Shown here piece after piece: positions 53,194-62,037 of a stretch of DNA of 64,000 nt. How positions within the stretch are numbered: the stretch's first letter is position 1; every line of letters begins with the position of its first letter. The DNA is from Chitinophagaceae bacterium UBA1931 (GTDB lineage: Bacteria > Bacteroidota > Bacteroidia > Chitinophagales > Chitinophagaceae), in assembly GCA_002337125.1 (NCBI GenBank), contig DDFJ01000004.1:1663889-1727888 (forward strand), given 5' to 3'. The notes under the pieces are model-generated. The model had not been told where the DNA came from. It worked only from the letters and a program-made list of their open reading frames with translations, and ran no database searches. A program made the translations under genes and the position numbers.

Positions 53194-53589
53194 GCTGATA
53201 TAAGCAACCTGTTTTTTCTGCTTTGCCACGAAGACTGAAAGACAGAAAGTAACACAAAGATTATTCCTCATAATTGTACAGACTGCTTCGTTCCTCGCAG
53301 TGACGCAAAAGTTCATCATCACTTGAACTGCTACACACAGGTTGTTCACCAGAAATACAAATGCTCTTTATTACAGTAGTGCAAAAGCATAATCAGGGCG
53401 CCTGCCGGAACATGGGGGTAATATGTTCCGGCTTGACTTTTTGTTTCTTTTGTGTCAAGACAAAAGAAAGATACCCGCAATTCATTGCGGTATTTAATAA
53501 AAACATCTCACATAGTTTTAATCAACCATTCACATTATTTCAAACCATCACATCCCTCAAATCATCTATCTTTCCTTAAACATCTTTCT
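53194..53589 (+). repeat. Spacer made of dispersed repeats
   Basis: No gene is supported. It contains a GCCACGAAGACTGAAAGACA-type sequence (about 53224-53260) and the 25-nt stem element at 53281-53305 that also occurs inside the methylase gene. A reverse-oriented relative of the 188-nt repeat core lies at 53437-53470, and a CCGCAAT/ATTGCGG palindrome at 53475-53490. TATCTTTC near 53564 is a weak promoter box for yccF. Confidence 0.65.
53404..53450 (+). terminator. Terminator after the serine hydrolase gene
   Basis: A 10-bp stem GCCGGAACAT/ATGTTCCGGC with a 9-nt loop, followed by a T-rich tract (TTGACTTTTTGTTTCTTTT). Confidence 0.65.
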
Positions 53590-53964
53590 ATGAACTTTTT
53601 GGGGAATCTTATCTGGCTCATCTTTGGTGGTTTCTTTGCAGCGGTTGGCTATTTTCTGGGAGGCATTGTATTGTGCTGCACCATTGTGGGTATTCCATGG
53701 GGCATCCAGTGTTTTAAACTGGCTGGACTGGTACTGTGGCCTTTTGGTAAAAAAGTGGTGAGCGATTCTTCCACTACCGGCTGTTTATCAGTATTCGCCA
53801 ATATTATCTGGATTCTTGTTGGAGGCATTGGTGTTACCATCAATCACCTTATCTGGGGTGCATTGCTGTACATCAGTATTATTGGTATTCCATGGGGGCG
53901 ACAGCATTTTAAATTGCTGGAGATTTCATTGATACCTTTTGGCAAACGTGTGGTAGATGCATAA
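53590..53964 (+). CDS. yccF: YccF family membrane protein
   Basis: 124 residues made of two homologous halves. Each has a transmembrane hairpin and the family signature (IVGIPWGIQCFKLAGLVLWPFGK, and later IIGIPWGRQHFKLLEISLIPFGK). It is an inner-membrane protein of unknown function. The start MNFLGNLIW at 53590 fits the family; the open frame extends upstream through repeat DNA. Its end overlaps the upstream edge of the next open frame but not the preferred start of the next gene. Confidence 0.92.
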   Translation: MNFLGNLIWLIFGGFFAAVGYFLGGIVLCCTIVGIPWGIQCFKLAGLVLWPFGKKVVSDSSTTGCLSVFANIIWILVGGIGVTINHLIWGALLYISIIGIPWGRQHFKLLEISLIPFGKRVVDA

Positions 53965-53974
53965 ACAGGATGAA

Positions 53975-55186
53975 ATGAAAAAACTGCTGCTACTCTTTCT
54001 TCTTCTTGCAGGTATAAAAAACAGCACTGCCCAATACATCATCAGCGGTAAGGTTGTGTTTGCTGAAGACCAGAAACCTGTTTCGCTGGCTTCCGTATTC
54101 TTAAGCAATACATCAGTTGGATCGGTTACATCAAACGATGGAACATTTCAGCTTGAAGTAGGTTCGCCAGGCAAGTACGATTTAATTGTGAGCTTTGTTG
54201 GTTTTGAAACCATTCAGAAAACCATCAACATCCCTTCGGCGGAAGCCAGCAATATGCTGCTGATGATTAAACCCAAACCCCGTGAACTGCAGGAAGTGGT
54301 GATTGGCGAATTTGAAGAACAATCCTGGAAAAGATGGGGCCGCTTTTTTACAGATAACTTTTTAGGTACAGGAAGCTGGGCCAGCGCCTGCACAATGAAA
54401 AACGAAGACAAGATTCATTTCCTGTACAGCAAACGTCAACAGATACTGAAAGCATATTGCGATGAGCAACTCATCATCAGCAATAAAAAAACTGGCTACC
54501 GCATTACCTACAAACTGGAAAGCTTTGAATACAACTTTACAACCAAGGTATTGTTCTACCAGGGTTACCCGTTGTTTGAAGAAATGAGCAGCAGGCGTGA
54601 TGCACAACATGAACGCTGGCTAAAAGCACGCAACAAAATTTACTATGGTTCGATGATGCATTTCATGCGCAGCCTTTACAGGAATAAACTGGTGGAAGAT
54701 GGTTTTGAAATACGCCACATGGTACGCACTTACAATACCGAAAAGAAACGTGTACAGCAATTATACAGGAACAGGCTCAGGAATAAAGGAGAAAACAACC
54801 TGCCCGTACCTGCCGATTCATCAGCGTATTATGCAACTGTATTAGAACAGAAAGATTACAGCGACAGTTTTTCTTCGTACACACTTACCGGCGACAGTAT
54901 TGCTTATGCGCTTGATTCGGTAACTGCGGTATTGCACTTCAATAATTTTTTACATATCACCTACAAGAATGGCTGGGAAGATGCAGATTATGTGGGTTAT
55001 TATTCCGGCTCCACCAAAACCAATCATCCATCTTCGTACATGCTGTTGATGAATGATCCGGCACTGCTTGTGTTTGCCAATGGATTTTATTTTGATACAA
55101 AAAATGTACTGACTTACGGATATTGGTCGTGGAGTGAAAAAATGGGCCGCATGCTGCCGTTTGATTTTAAACCAACCTCCCCATAG
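53975..55186 (+). CDS. Carboxypeptidase-regulatory-like domain protein, exported
   Basis: 403 residues with signal peptide MKKLLLLFLLLAGIKNSTAQ. An N-terminal CarboxypepD_reg-like beta domain (about 22-110) has ISGKVVFAEDQKPVSLASVFL and GKYDLIVSFVGFETI. It is followed by the LQEVVIGE segment that in TonB-dependent receptors leads to a barrel. Here the remaining 290 residues are a soluble mixed domain, not a receptor barrel, as in DUF5686-like or related Bacteroidota proteins. It is probably periplasmic. The start is at 53975, 10 nt after yccF, which suggests co-transcription. Confidence 0.78.
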   Translation: MKKLLLLFLLLAGIKNSTAQYIISGKVVFAEDQKPVSLASVFLSNTSVGSVTSNDGTFQLEVGSPGKYDLIVSFVGFETIQKTINIPSAEASNMLLMIKPKPRELQEVVIGEFEEQSWKRWGRFFTDNFLGTGSWASACTMKNEDKIHFLYSKRQQILKAYCDEQLIISNKKTGYRITYKLESFEYNFTTKVLFYQGYPLFEEMSSRRDAQHERWLKARNKIYYGSMMHFMRSLYRNKLVEDGFEIRHMVRTYNTEKKRVQQLYRNRLRNKGENNLPVPADSSAYYATVLEQKDYSDSFSSYTLTGDSIAYALDSVTAVLHFNNFLHITYKNGWEDADYVGYYSGSTKTNHPSSYMLLMNDPALLVFANGFYFDTKNVLTYGYWSWSEKMGRMLPFDFKPTSP

Positions 55187-55310
55187 ACTTCTACTGTAAG
55201 AAAAGCACTCCGTATTTCTTCTGTTGCATTTATCAGCAAACTGGTTTATTTTTCTGAACATTCTTTTTGCTTTCCTGCTGTTAGCATATCATCACACTAA
55301 AACAGTTACT

Positions 55311-55931
55311 ATGGAAAAAGATTTGTTTGAGGTTGTTACCAAAATTTCTACTCCGCTTATACTGGGTGGTCTTGTTATGATGATTTTGTTTTTGGTAATC
55401 TACAAAGTGTATGACAGCTCGGTAAAAGACAAAAATGTTACGGCCAATAAATTAAAATTGGCGAAGATGGTGTTCCGCAGCATTATTGTACTGGCAGGGA
55501 TGAGTATGGTAACTGGTGCAGCGGGATGGTTTTATGAAAAGAGCCGGCCGCCGAAAGTAACCCCTGTAACAATTGCCGAGGTGGCATTTTATTTATACCT
55601 CAACCAACATTCGGTTCCCGATGTAAAAGTAAAAGCCAACAACCTGCAGCAAACAGCTGTATCAGATCCTTATGGTAAAGTAAGTTTCAGTTTCGACAGC
55701 ACTAAGGTCGACAGTCTTTTTCTTGAATTTAATTCAGATCCTTTGCGCATCTCCAATACAATGAATGTTGCAGTTAATAATATGCCCAACCGTTTTGATC
55801 TTGTTGCTTTGCCGGCAGCACCTCCACCATCAACTGGCGATACCACCCATCCGGTAAACCCGGTCAGAGCAAAGATTGACATTACAAAACTGAACCTGAA
55901 GTATATACCGAAGATGCAGATAAAGCAGTAG
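55311..55931 (+). CDS. Two-helix membrane protein with periplasmic domain, unknown
   Basis: 206 residues starting MEKDLFEVVTKIS. Transmembrane helices are at about 15-35 and 56-76, separated by a basic loop (KDKNVTANKLKLAK). The C-terminal 125 residues include a beta region (YGKVSFSFDSTKVDSLFLEF) and a Pro/Thr linker. The alternative start at 55224 would add a third hydrophobic segment but lacks support. No family is recognised. Confidence 0.6.
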   Translation: MEKDLFEVVTKISTPLILGGLVMMILFLVIYKVYDSSVKDKNVTANKLKLAKMVFRSIIVLAGMSMVTGAAGWFYEKSRPPKVTPVTIAEVAFYLYLNQHSVPDVKVKANNLQQTAVSDPYGKVSFSFDSTKVDSLFLEFNSDPLRISNTMNVAVNNMPNRFDLVALPAAPPPSTGDTTHPVNPVRAKIDITKLNLKYIPKMQIKQ

Positions 55932-55980
55932 CACAAGCCATTCAATAACTGTGTTTCGTTTACCGGATTTTGCATTTCTC

Positions 55981-55988
55981 TAATTTTG
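55981..55988 (+). promoter_or_regulatory. -7 box (TAATTTTG) abutting the copper regulator gene
   Basis: An exact TAnnTTTG match with only four bases before the ATG, the same geometry as at the DUF4834-like gene, again suggesting a leaderless or near-leaderless mRNA. Confidence 0.5.
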
Positions 55989-55992
55989 TATC

Positions 55993-56571
55993 ATGAGCAA
56001 GCTTCTTCATATCAAGAATATGGTATGCGACCGTTGTATTATGGTGGTGCGGCAGCAACTCGATGCTGCAGGACTGGATTATAAACATGTACAGCTGGGA
56101 CAGGTTGAACTGGGCAAAGAAGCAACTGCTGCACAACTGCAGCAACTGCGTGAACAGCTGGAGCAGAATGGTTTTGAACTGCTTGATGATAAAAAAGCAA
56201 AGCTGGTGGAGAAGATCAAGAACATCATCATTACACTGGTGCATGGAAAAGATGCAGGTGAACTTCATTTAAAACTTTCAGCCATACTCGAAGAAAAAAC
56301 AGGTATGGATTATCATTATCTCACTTCGCTTTTTTCGTCGGTGGAAGGAATCACGATTGAGAAATATACCATCCTTCAACGTATTGAAAAAGTAAAGGAG
56401 CTGCTTACCTACGATGAAAAAAGTTTAAGTGATATAGCTTTTGAAATGGGCTACAGCAGTGTGCAGCATTTATCGCAGCAGTTTAAAAAAACAACTGGTC
56501 TTACACCCACGCATTTTAAACAGGTAAAAGAAAACAAACGCCAGCCGCTCGATAAAATCACCGGCTCATAA
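55993..56571 (+). CDS. Copper-type regulator: HMA-like metal-binding domain fused to AraC HTH
   Basis: 192 residues. The N-terminal 65 residues look like a heavy-metal-associated domain with MVCDRC (Cys12, Cys15, a CxxC site). The C-terminal 100 residues are an AraC-type DNA-binding domain: two helix-turn-helix units with SLSDIAFEMGYSSVQHLSQQFKKTTGLTPTHFK. The fusion implies that the protein senses Cu+ or a similar metal directly. It lies immediately upstream of the copA-type ATPase gene, which it probably controls. Direct metal sensing and the target are inferred. Confidence 0.85.
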   Translation: MSKLLHIKNMVCDRCIMVVRQQLDAAGLDYKHVQLGQVELGKEATAAQLQQLREQLEQNGFELLDDKKAKLVEKIKNIIITLVHGKDAGELHLKLSAILEEKTGMDYHYLTSLFSSVEGITIEKYTILQRIEKVKELLTYDEKSLSDIAFEMGYSSVQHLSQQFKKTTGLTPTHFKQVKENKRQPLDKITGS

Positions 56572-56583
56572 TTCTATACATTT

Positions 56584-56608
56584 CCTGCACAATCCTGTAA
56601 CAATCCTG
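56584..56608 (+). promoter_or_regulatory. CCTG direct repeats upstream of copA (candidate regulator site)
   Basis: CCTG occurs at 56584, 56594 and 56605, about one helical turn apart. The last two lie within identical ACAATCCTG copies (56589-56597 and 56600-56608). AraC-family proteins usually bind direct repeats, and these cover the expected -33 region of the copA promoter. Confidence 0.5.
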
Positions 56609-56622
56609 CTTACACGCAGCAG

Positions 56623-56630
56623 TAGCTTTG
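56623..56630 (+). promoter_or_regulatory. -7 box (TAGCTTTG) for copA
   Basis: An exact TAnnTTTG match ending 13 nt before the copA ATG. It lacks a TTG at -33, which fits an activator-dependent promoter. Confidence 0.6.
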
Positions 56631-56643
56631 TGAAAACAAGTTT

Positions 56644-58905
56644 ATGGAACAGGTATTACTTCAGCCAGATAAATCAAAGACAGGAAAAAAGCATTTCATC
56701 AAAGAAACCTTCCCGGTAATGGAAATGACCTGTGCTGCCTGTGCAGTAAGCGTGGAATCGATGCTGAAATCAGCAGAAGGTGTAAAAGATGCAGCTGTCA
56801 ACTTTGCCAACCAGGATGCATGGGTTGAATACAATCCTTCTGTTATTACTCCGCAGCAGTTACAGAATGTTATCCGCTCAATTGGTTACGATCTGGTGAT
56901 TGAAAAAGATTACCAGCAGGAAGTAAAAGAAGCTGCACAGCAACAGCAATACAAAGCCATCCGGCAACGTACCATCTGGTCATCAATACTTGCTTTCCCT
57001 ATTGTGATGATTGGAATGTTTTTCATGAACATGCCTTATGCTAACTGGATCATGATGGCGCTGGCAACACCTGTGCTGTTTTATTTTGGCCGCAGTTTTT
57101 TTATACATGCGTATAAGCAGGCAAAACATGGAAAGGCCAATATGGATACACTGGTGGCATTAAGCACCGGCATTGCCTATCTCTTCAGTGTGTTTAATAC
57201 AGTGTATCCTGAGTTCTGGCATAGTCGTGGATTGCATGCACATGTTTATTTTGAAGCAGCAGCGGTGGTAATTGCGTTTATTTCATTGGGAAAACTGCTC
57301 GAAGAAAAAGCCAAATCAAATACTTCATCTGCCATTAAAAAATTAATGGGACTGCAACCGAAAACAGTCACACTTGTACTGGAGAATGGAAACACAAAAG
57401 AAATTGCGGTAAGTGAAGTAAAAGTCAACGATGTCCTGCTGGTAAAACCCGGAGAAAAAATTCCGGTGGATGGTTCAGTTGTGAGCGGCGGATCATTTGT
57501 GGATGAGAGTATGATAACAGGTGAACCCATTCCTGTTGAAAAGAAAACAACTGATAAAGTCTTTGCTGGAACCATTAACCAGAAAGGCAGCTTTCGTTTT
57601 ACTGCTGAAAAAGTAGGTGCAGAAACATTACTTGCCCAAATCATCCGCATGGTGCAGGAAGCACAGGGAAGTAAGGCACCGGTACAAAAACTCGTGGATA
57701 AAATAGCCGGCATTTTTGTTCCGGTGGTGATCGGCATTTCTATTCTAACGTTTATTGTGTGGATGTTGCTTGGTGGCGAACATGCCTTTACGCATGCATT
57801 GCTTACTTCCATTACTGTACTGGTGATTGCCTGCCCCTGTGCGTTGGGGTTAGCTACTCCAACTGCTATTATGGTTGGAGTGGGCAAGGGAGCCGAAAAC
57901 AATCTGCTGATTAAAGATGCAGAAAGCCTGGAACTGGCGCATAAAGTAAATGCCATCATACTTGATAAAACAGGTACCATTACCGAAGGCAAACCACAGG
58001 TAACTGATCTGTTCTTTAAAACAGGTATAAACAAAGAAGAACTGCAGCAGGTTTTATTATCAATGGAACAACATTCAGAGCATCCGCTGGCAGATGCGAT
58101 TGTACAGTACCTGCAGCAGCAAAACATTCAACCGCTGTTACTGGACCAAGTCGAAAGTGTAACAGGAAAAGGTATCAGAACTGTTTACAATCATCAACAC
58201 TACATGCTTGGCCATGCAGGATGGATGAAGGAAGAACAGGTATTAATTGATGCAGAACTGCAACAGCAAATGCTTCAGCTGCAGCAACAGGCAAAAACAG
58301 TAGTTATGCTGGCGAAAGATCAAGAGGCTTCTGTTCTCATAGCCATTGCAGATAAAGTAAAAGCAGGTTCAAGAAAAGCTATTGCAACCTTGCAGCAACA
58401 AGGTATTGAAGTATATATGCTCTCCGGTGATAATGAACAAACGGCTGCAGCCATTGCTGCAGAAGTAGGCGTAAAACAGTTTAAAGCAGAAATGCTTCCG
58501 TCGGCTAAAGCTGCATTTGTACAAGCGTTGCAACAGCAGGGAAAAACAGTGGCGATGGTGGGCGATGGAATTAATGACAGTCATGCACTGGCGCAGGCCG
58601 ATGTAAGTATTGCCATGGGAAGAGGAAGTGATATTGCGATGGATGTGGCAAAGATGACCATCATCTCTTCTGATCTTAACAGCATACCCAAAGCACTGAA
58701 GCTTTCGCACAAAACAGTCAATGCCATCCGGCAGAATTTATTCTGGGCTTTTATTTACAATCTCATTGGCATTCCTATTGCAGCAGGTGTATTATATCCT
58801 GTAAACGGATTTTTATTAGATCCCATGATTGCAGGTGGGGCAATGGCCTTAAGCAGTGTGAGCGTGGTGAGTAACAGTCTCCGTTTAAAACTCGCAAAAC
58901 TGTAA
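56644..58905 (+). CDS. copA: Copper-exporting P1B-type ATPase
   Basis: 753 residues. One N-terminal HMA domain (about 20-90) has MTCAACAVSVE (CxxC). Transmembrane helices flank the A-domain loop (ITGEPIPVEK). The metal site is CPCALG in the sixth helix, followed by the phosphorylation motif DKTGTITEG, the nucleotide-binding HP (EHSEHPLADAI), and the hinge GDGINDSHALAQAD. The CPC motif indicates Cu+ or Ag+ export from the cytoplasm. It follows the HMA-AraC regulator and precedes an HMA chaperone gene, forming a copper-resistance unit. Confidence 0.95.
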   Translation: MEQVLLQPDKSKTGKKHFIKETFPVMEMTCAACAVSVESMLKSAEGVKDAAVNFANQDAWVEYNPSVITPQQLQNVIRSIGYDLVIEKDYQQEVKEAAQQQQYKAIRQRTIWSSILAFPIVMIGMFFMNMPYANWIMMALATPVLFYFGRSFFIHAYKQAKHGKANMDTLVALSTGIAYLFSVFNTVYPEFWHSRGLHAHVYFEAAAVVIAFISLGKLLEEKAKSNTSSAIKKLMGLQPKTVTLVLENGNTKEIAVSEVKVNDVLLVKPGEKIPVDGSVVSGGSFVDESMITGEPIPVEKKTTDKVFAGTINQKGSFRFTAEKVGAETLLAQIIRMVQEAQGSKAPVQKLVDKIAGIFVPVVIGISILTFIVWMLLGGEHAFTHALLTSITVLVIACPCALGLATPTAIMVGVGKGAENNLLIKDAESLELAHKVNAIILDKTGTITEGKPQVTDLFFKTGINKEELQQVLLSMEQHSEHPLADAIVQYLQQQNIQPLLLDQVESVTGKGIRTVYNHQHYMLGHAGWMKEEQVLIDAELQQQMLQLQQQAKTVVMLAKDQEASVLIAIADKVKAGSRKAIATLQQQGIEVYMLSGDNEQTAAAIAAEVGVKQFKAEMLPSAKAAFVQALQQQGKTVAMVGDGINDSHALAQADVSIAMGRGSDIAMDVAKMTIISSDLNSIPKALKLSHKTVNAIRQNLFWAFIYNLIGIPIAAGVLYPVNGFLLDPMIAGGAMALSSVSVVSNSLRLKLAKL

Positions 58906-58990
58906 ACTGAAAATGATATAAGTTTTGATAGTAATTGTATAACAACAGCAGTTAAGCACTGAACTAATTTTACATTTTAAATCAACAATA

Positions 58991-59206
58991 ATGAAATCAC
59001 TCACATTCAAAACAACTATTAAATGCGCAGGCTGTATTGAAAAAGTTACACCTGTTTTAAATGCACTGGCTGGCGAAGAAAACTGGAAAGTGGATCTGCA
59101 GAATCCAAACCGTTTACTTACTGTAAATGCTAAAGATGAGTTACAGGCAGGAACGATTATCAGCGGCTTGCAGGGAGTTGGTTACAAGGCTGAAGAGATT
59201 GCTTAA
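58991..59206 (+). CDS. HMA-domain metallochaperone (CopZ-like)
   Basis: 71 residues, a single HMA domain. The metal-binding loop is IKCAGCIEKVTP (CxxC at about 12-15), with the expected beta-alpha-beta-beta-alpha-beta pattern and ending GVGYKAEEIA. It should carry Cu+ to CopA. It lies 85 nt downstream of copA with a weak TAATTTTA box in the gap, so it may be co-transcribed or have its own promoter. Confidence 0.88.
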   Translation: MKSLTFKTTIKCAGCIEKVTPVLNALAGEENWKVDLQNPNRLLTVNAKDELQAGTIISGLQGVGYKAEEIA

Positions 59207-59222
59207 AAAAGAAACCGGATTT

Positions 59223-61100
59223 TCAGATAACAGGTATTTCAACAATTAATTCAAATCCCTTACCAGGTGAAGAATTAATTTTTACAGTCCCGTCGAGTGC
59301 CTGTGCACGGCGTCGGATATTTTCCAAACCTATTCCTTCTTTTTTAAGATCGGGATCGAAGCCTTTGCCATTATCTTTTACAACAATAGCAACCTGTTTA
59401 CCATCCCTCCGTACACTAATGTTCAGTAAACCTGCATCAGCATGTTTTAATGCATTGGCAATCTGCTCCTGTAAAATGCGGTAAACAGCCAGCTGCATAA
59501 CAGAAGAAAGTTTGTTCGAAAATTCATCTACCTCTATCTCTACACTCATCTTACGGGATGAAAGCATCGTTTGAACAAGATTATCCAACTTGTCATATAG
59601 GTTAACAGAAGAATCGAGTGATGGTGCCAGTTGATGCGACAGGCGGCGTAAATCATAAATGGCTTCACGCATATAAACCATGAGCTGACCAATCCGTTCT
59701 GAAGCCATTTGTTTATCATCAAGATGCATCTGCAGGTATTCAAGGTTCAGTAAGGTGGCTGCCATGATCTGTTTCACATTATCATGCAGTTCCATTCCTA
59801 TCTGCATTCGTTCACGTTCCTGTGCTTCTGTTACCGCTTTGCTGATCCTTTTTTCTTCTTCAATTCTTCCGGTAATATCAATAGCCGTTCCAATCACTGC
59901 AGGTTTATCTTCATATATAATTGGAGAGGCAATCACTTCGGCATGCAGCATTACACCATCTTTACGTATAACCCTGATGGTATATTGTGAAGGAGGGTTC
60001 TTTCCACTGGTGCGTTGCGCATAAAATGTTTGCACTTTTTCAAGGTCGTCAGGATGAATCACATCTTCCATTTTAACAATATTCAGCAATTCGTTCTTTG
60101 TATACCCAAATGCATCTTCAAACCCGGGGTTACTATATTTAAAACGTCCACCCTGGATAATAAATACTGCAACAAGGTTTTGTTCAACAAGCACCCTGAA
60201 TTTTTCTTCACTCTGTTTCAGTTCTGATGTTTTTTGGTCCACCATTTTTTCCAACACTTTCGGTTGCATTGCAAAAAACCAAACCAGGAAACCTACAGTA
60301 AATGAAAACAATACACCCAGGAAGTATAAAGAAATGAGATTATTAGGCCGCTTTTGCACTGTTACAAAACGGGCATAAATTTTCCAGTCGCCTTTTGGCA
60401 CATTTACTGAAACTGCTGTTGTAGAAGTAAACTTCTCGGGGTGTGGAAGAAAGAATTCTTCCTTTCCTGTGTTGGGATTTATTTTCGATAACTGGAACAG
60501 GTAAGCGCTGTTATAGCTGCTATCCATTTGAGCAGCTTTTGTAAGAGTAGAGAGTTTGATGATAGCCGATGAGAACCCCCAGAACTTTCCTTGTATAAAA
60601 ATGGGCAGGCGGCCAATTACACCTGTATAACCCTGTTGAAGTTTTACGGGGCCAGCAAAATACAGCATCTTATTCTGCATTGCCTTTACAGCTTCCCGTT
60701 TCTGCAGGTTATCTTTCAAAATATCAAAACCTATTGCTGATGCATTTTCGTTGTATGGATAAATATGTTTTACAACACCGCCTTCGGTAAGTGCCAATGC
60801 ATCAATATACTGGTTATTTTCCAAGATATTCCTTGCTGCTTCATCAAAATCCTTTTCAATATCATATTTCGTTACAACAAAACTTAGTGTTTCGGTGGCC
60901 GACAAACAATACTCTAATGCTTTTTCCAGACGTTCTTTGGCTGAATAAGCTGCACGTTGAAGCTGTAAGGTTTGTTCGTCGTTGAAATTATGCCAACGCT
61001 GAAAAATAAATGCAGATACAATCAGCAACAGAATAGAAAAGACAAGTAAACCTGCTACAAGAGGTTTCTTAAAAAATGATAAGGTTCTACCAAAATTCAT
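59223..61100 (-). CDS. CHASE-PAS sensor histidine kinase (HisKA_3 type)
   Basis: About 625 residues. It has a transmembrane helix (about 12-34), a periplasmic CHASE domain (about 45-255, with IGFDILKDNLQKREAVKAM) and a second transmembrane helix (about 262-285). A PAS/PAC domain follows (about 305-425). The HisKA_3 dimerisation helix has ERERMQIGMELHDNVKQ (phospho-His in LHD), and the ATPase domain has the N-box EQIANALKHA, DNGKGFD and GIGLENIRRRA. All catalytic positions are present. The preferred start is MNFGRTLSFFKKP at 61100; the longer frame (to 61193) adds a non-typical acidic segment. No response regulator is adjacent. Confidence 0.88.
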   Translation of the reverse strand: MNFGRTLSFFKKPLVAGLLVFSILLLIVSAFIFQRWHNFNDEQTLQLQRAAYSAKERLEKALEYCLSATETLSFVVTKYDIEKDFDEAARNILENNQYIDALALTEGGVVKHIYPYNENASAIGFDILKDNLQKREAVKAMQNKMLYFAGPVKLQQGYTGVIGRLPIFIQGKFWGFSSAIIKLSTLTKAAQMDSSYNSAYLFQLSKINPNTGKEEFFLPHPEKFTSTTAVSVNVPKGDWKIYARFVTVQKRPNNLISLYFLGVLFSFTVGFLVWFFAMQPKVLEKMVDQKTSELKQSEEKFRVLVEQNLVAVFIIQGGRFKYSNPGFEDAFGYTKNELLNIVKMEDVIHPDDLEKVQTFYAQRTSGKNPPSQYTIRVIRKDGVMLHAEVIASPIIYEDKPAVIGTAIDITGRIEEEKRISKAVTEAQERERMQIGMELHDNVKQIMAATLLNLEYLQMHLDDKQMASERIGQLMVYMREAIYDLRRLSHQLAPSLDSSVNLYDKLDNLVQTMLSSRKMSVEIEVDEFSNKLSSVMQLAVYRILQEQIANALKHADAGLLNISVRRDGKQVAIVVKDNGKGFDPDLKKEGIGLENIRRRAQALDGTVKINSSPGKGFELIVEIPVI

Positions 61101-61326
61101 GAAGCGAAAAATTAAATCCTGTCGTTGTAAAAGTATCTCCTCTTCATCTTCACTTTCGGCCATCAGGACCGGAACTGAAGCTTCATATAACAATCAGTTG
61201 TACTATCACAATAAATTTAAAAAAATTAATTAAGAAAACCTGTATCAATAAATTTTCATTTGTAGTACTACAACAGAAAAGCTGATAATTTGTATTTCCC
61301 TAAGAATGCTTTGCTGATTTGCTTTA

Positions 61327-61782
61327 TTATTTAAACACATCAGGAATAACGGCAGATGTAACCAGCCAGCTGCCTTCTTCTATTTCGGCTTCCAGTTCGC
61401 CTGTATCCCAGCCGCTGTAACCAACAAAGATTTTAATGTGCTGCGGAGTAAGTGTATGGTTATTGATTGCATCCACTGCCTGCTGAAAGTTTCCTCCAAG
61501 GTATAACCCGTTCCCGATGGCTGTACCTTCTTCAACAAGGTCGGGACGCATGTGTACAAAGTACAGGTGCTGATGATCAACAGGTCCTCCTTCATATAAC
61601 GGAAATGAAATACTGTGTTTAAACTCTTCCAGTTCGTTCAGGGAACGGTTGTATGGTTTATTGATTACAAAACCCAATGCACCTTTGCTGTTGTATTCAG
61701 CTATTAAGATAATGCTGTGCTCAAACACCGTATCATTCAGCAACGAAGTGCTTTTGAGAAAAACACCGTTTTGTAGCGTCAT
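61327..61782 (-). CDS. YqgE/AlgH family protein
   Basis: 151 residues. The family pattern is clear: GVFLKSTSLLNDTVFEHSIIL, GALGFVINKP, PLYEGGPVDHQHLYFVH, and FVGYSGWDTGELEAEIEEGSW. It is slightly shorter than the proteobacterial members (about 185), with no core motif missing. Function is poorly defined; in Pseudomonas AlgH was linked to alginate regulation. It is monocistronic with a TAACTTTG promoter box 30 nt upstream. Confidence 0.93.
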   Translation of the reverse strand: MTLQNGVFLKSTSLLNDTVFEHSIILIAEYNSKGALGFVINKPYNRSLNELEEFKHSISFPLYEGGPVDHQHLYFVHMRPDLVEEGTAIGNGLYLGGNFQQAVDAINNHTLTPQHIKIFVGYSGWDTGELEAEIEEGSWLVTSAVIPDVFK

Positions 61783-61811
61783 AACCGTTCGTTTAAAATG
61801 ATCAGATAAAA

Positions 61812-61819
61812 CAAAGTTA
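61812..61819 (-). promoter_or_regulatory. -7 box (TAACTTTG) for the YqgE/AlgH gene
   Basis: TAACTTTG on the minus strand, an exact TAnnTTTG match 29 nt before the start codon. Confidence 0.5.
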
Positions 61820-62037
61820 ATACCCTTTAAGGGCAGCTTTCAAGTCTTTCATGCTTAAAAAAATACCCGCTTTGTAGTATTGTCTACAAATTAAAAATAA
61901 ATTTACTTTGTTCAGGATATGGTACGGTTTGGGTTTTCAGCTGAACAGAGCAGGTTTCAGAGACTACTCAAAAACTATCCATTAACCATACATAATGAAA
62001 GGGCCATTGAAATACATGTCCCTTTTGTTTGTATGGG

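Noticed and set aside
57246..58127. A 293-codon frame antisense to copA
   Set aside because: It has no domain and is rich in Ser, Thr and Cys, as expected from the reverse of a codon-biased gene; copA itself is certain.
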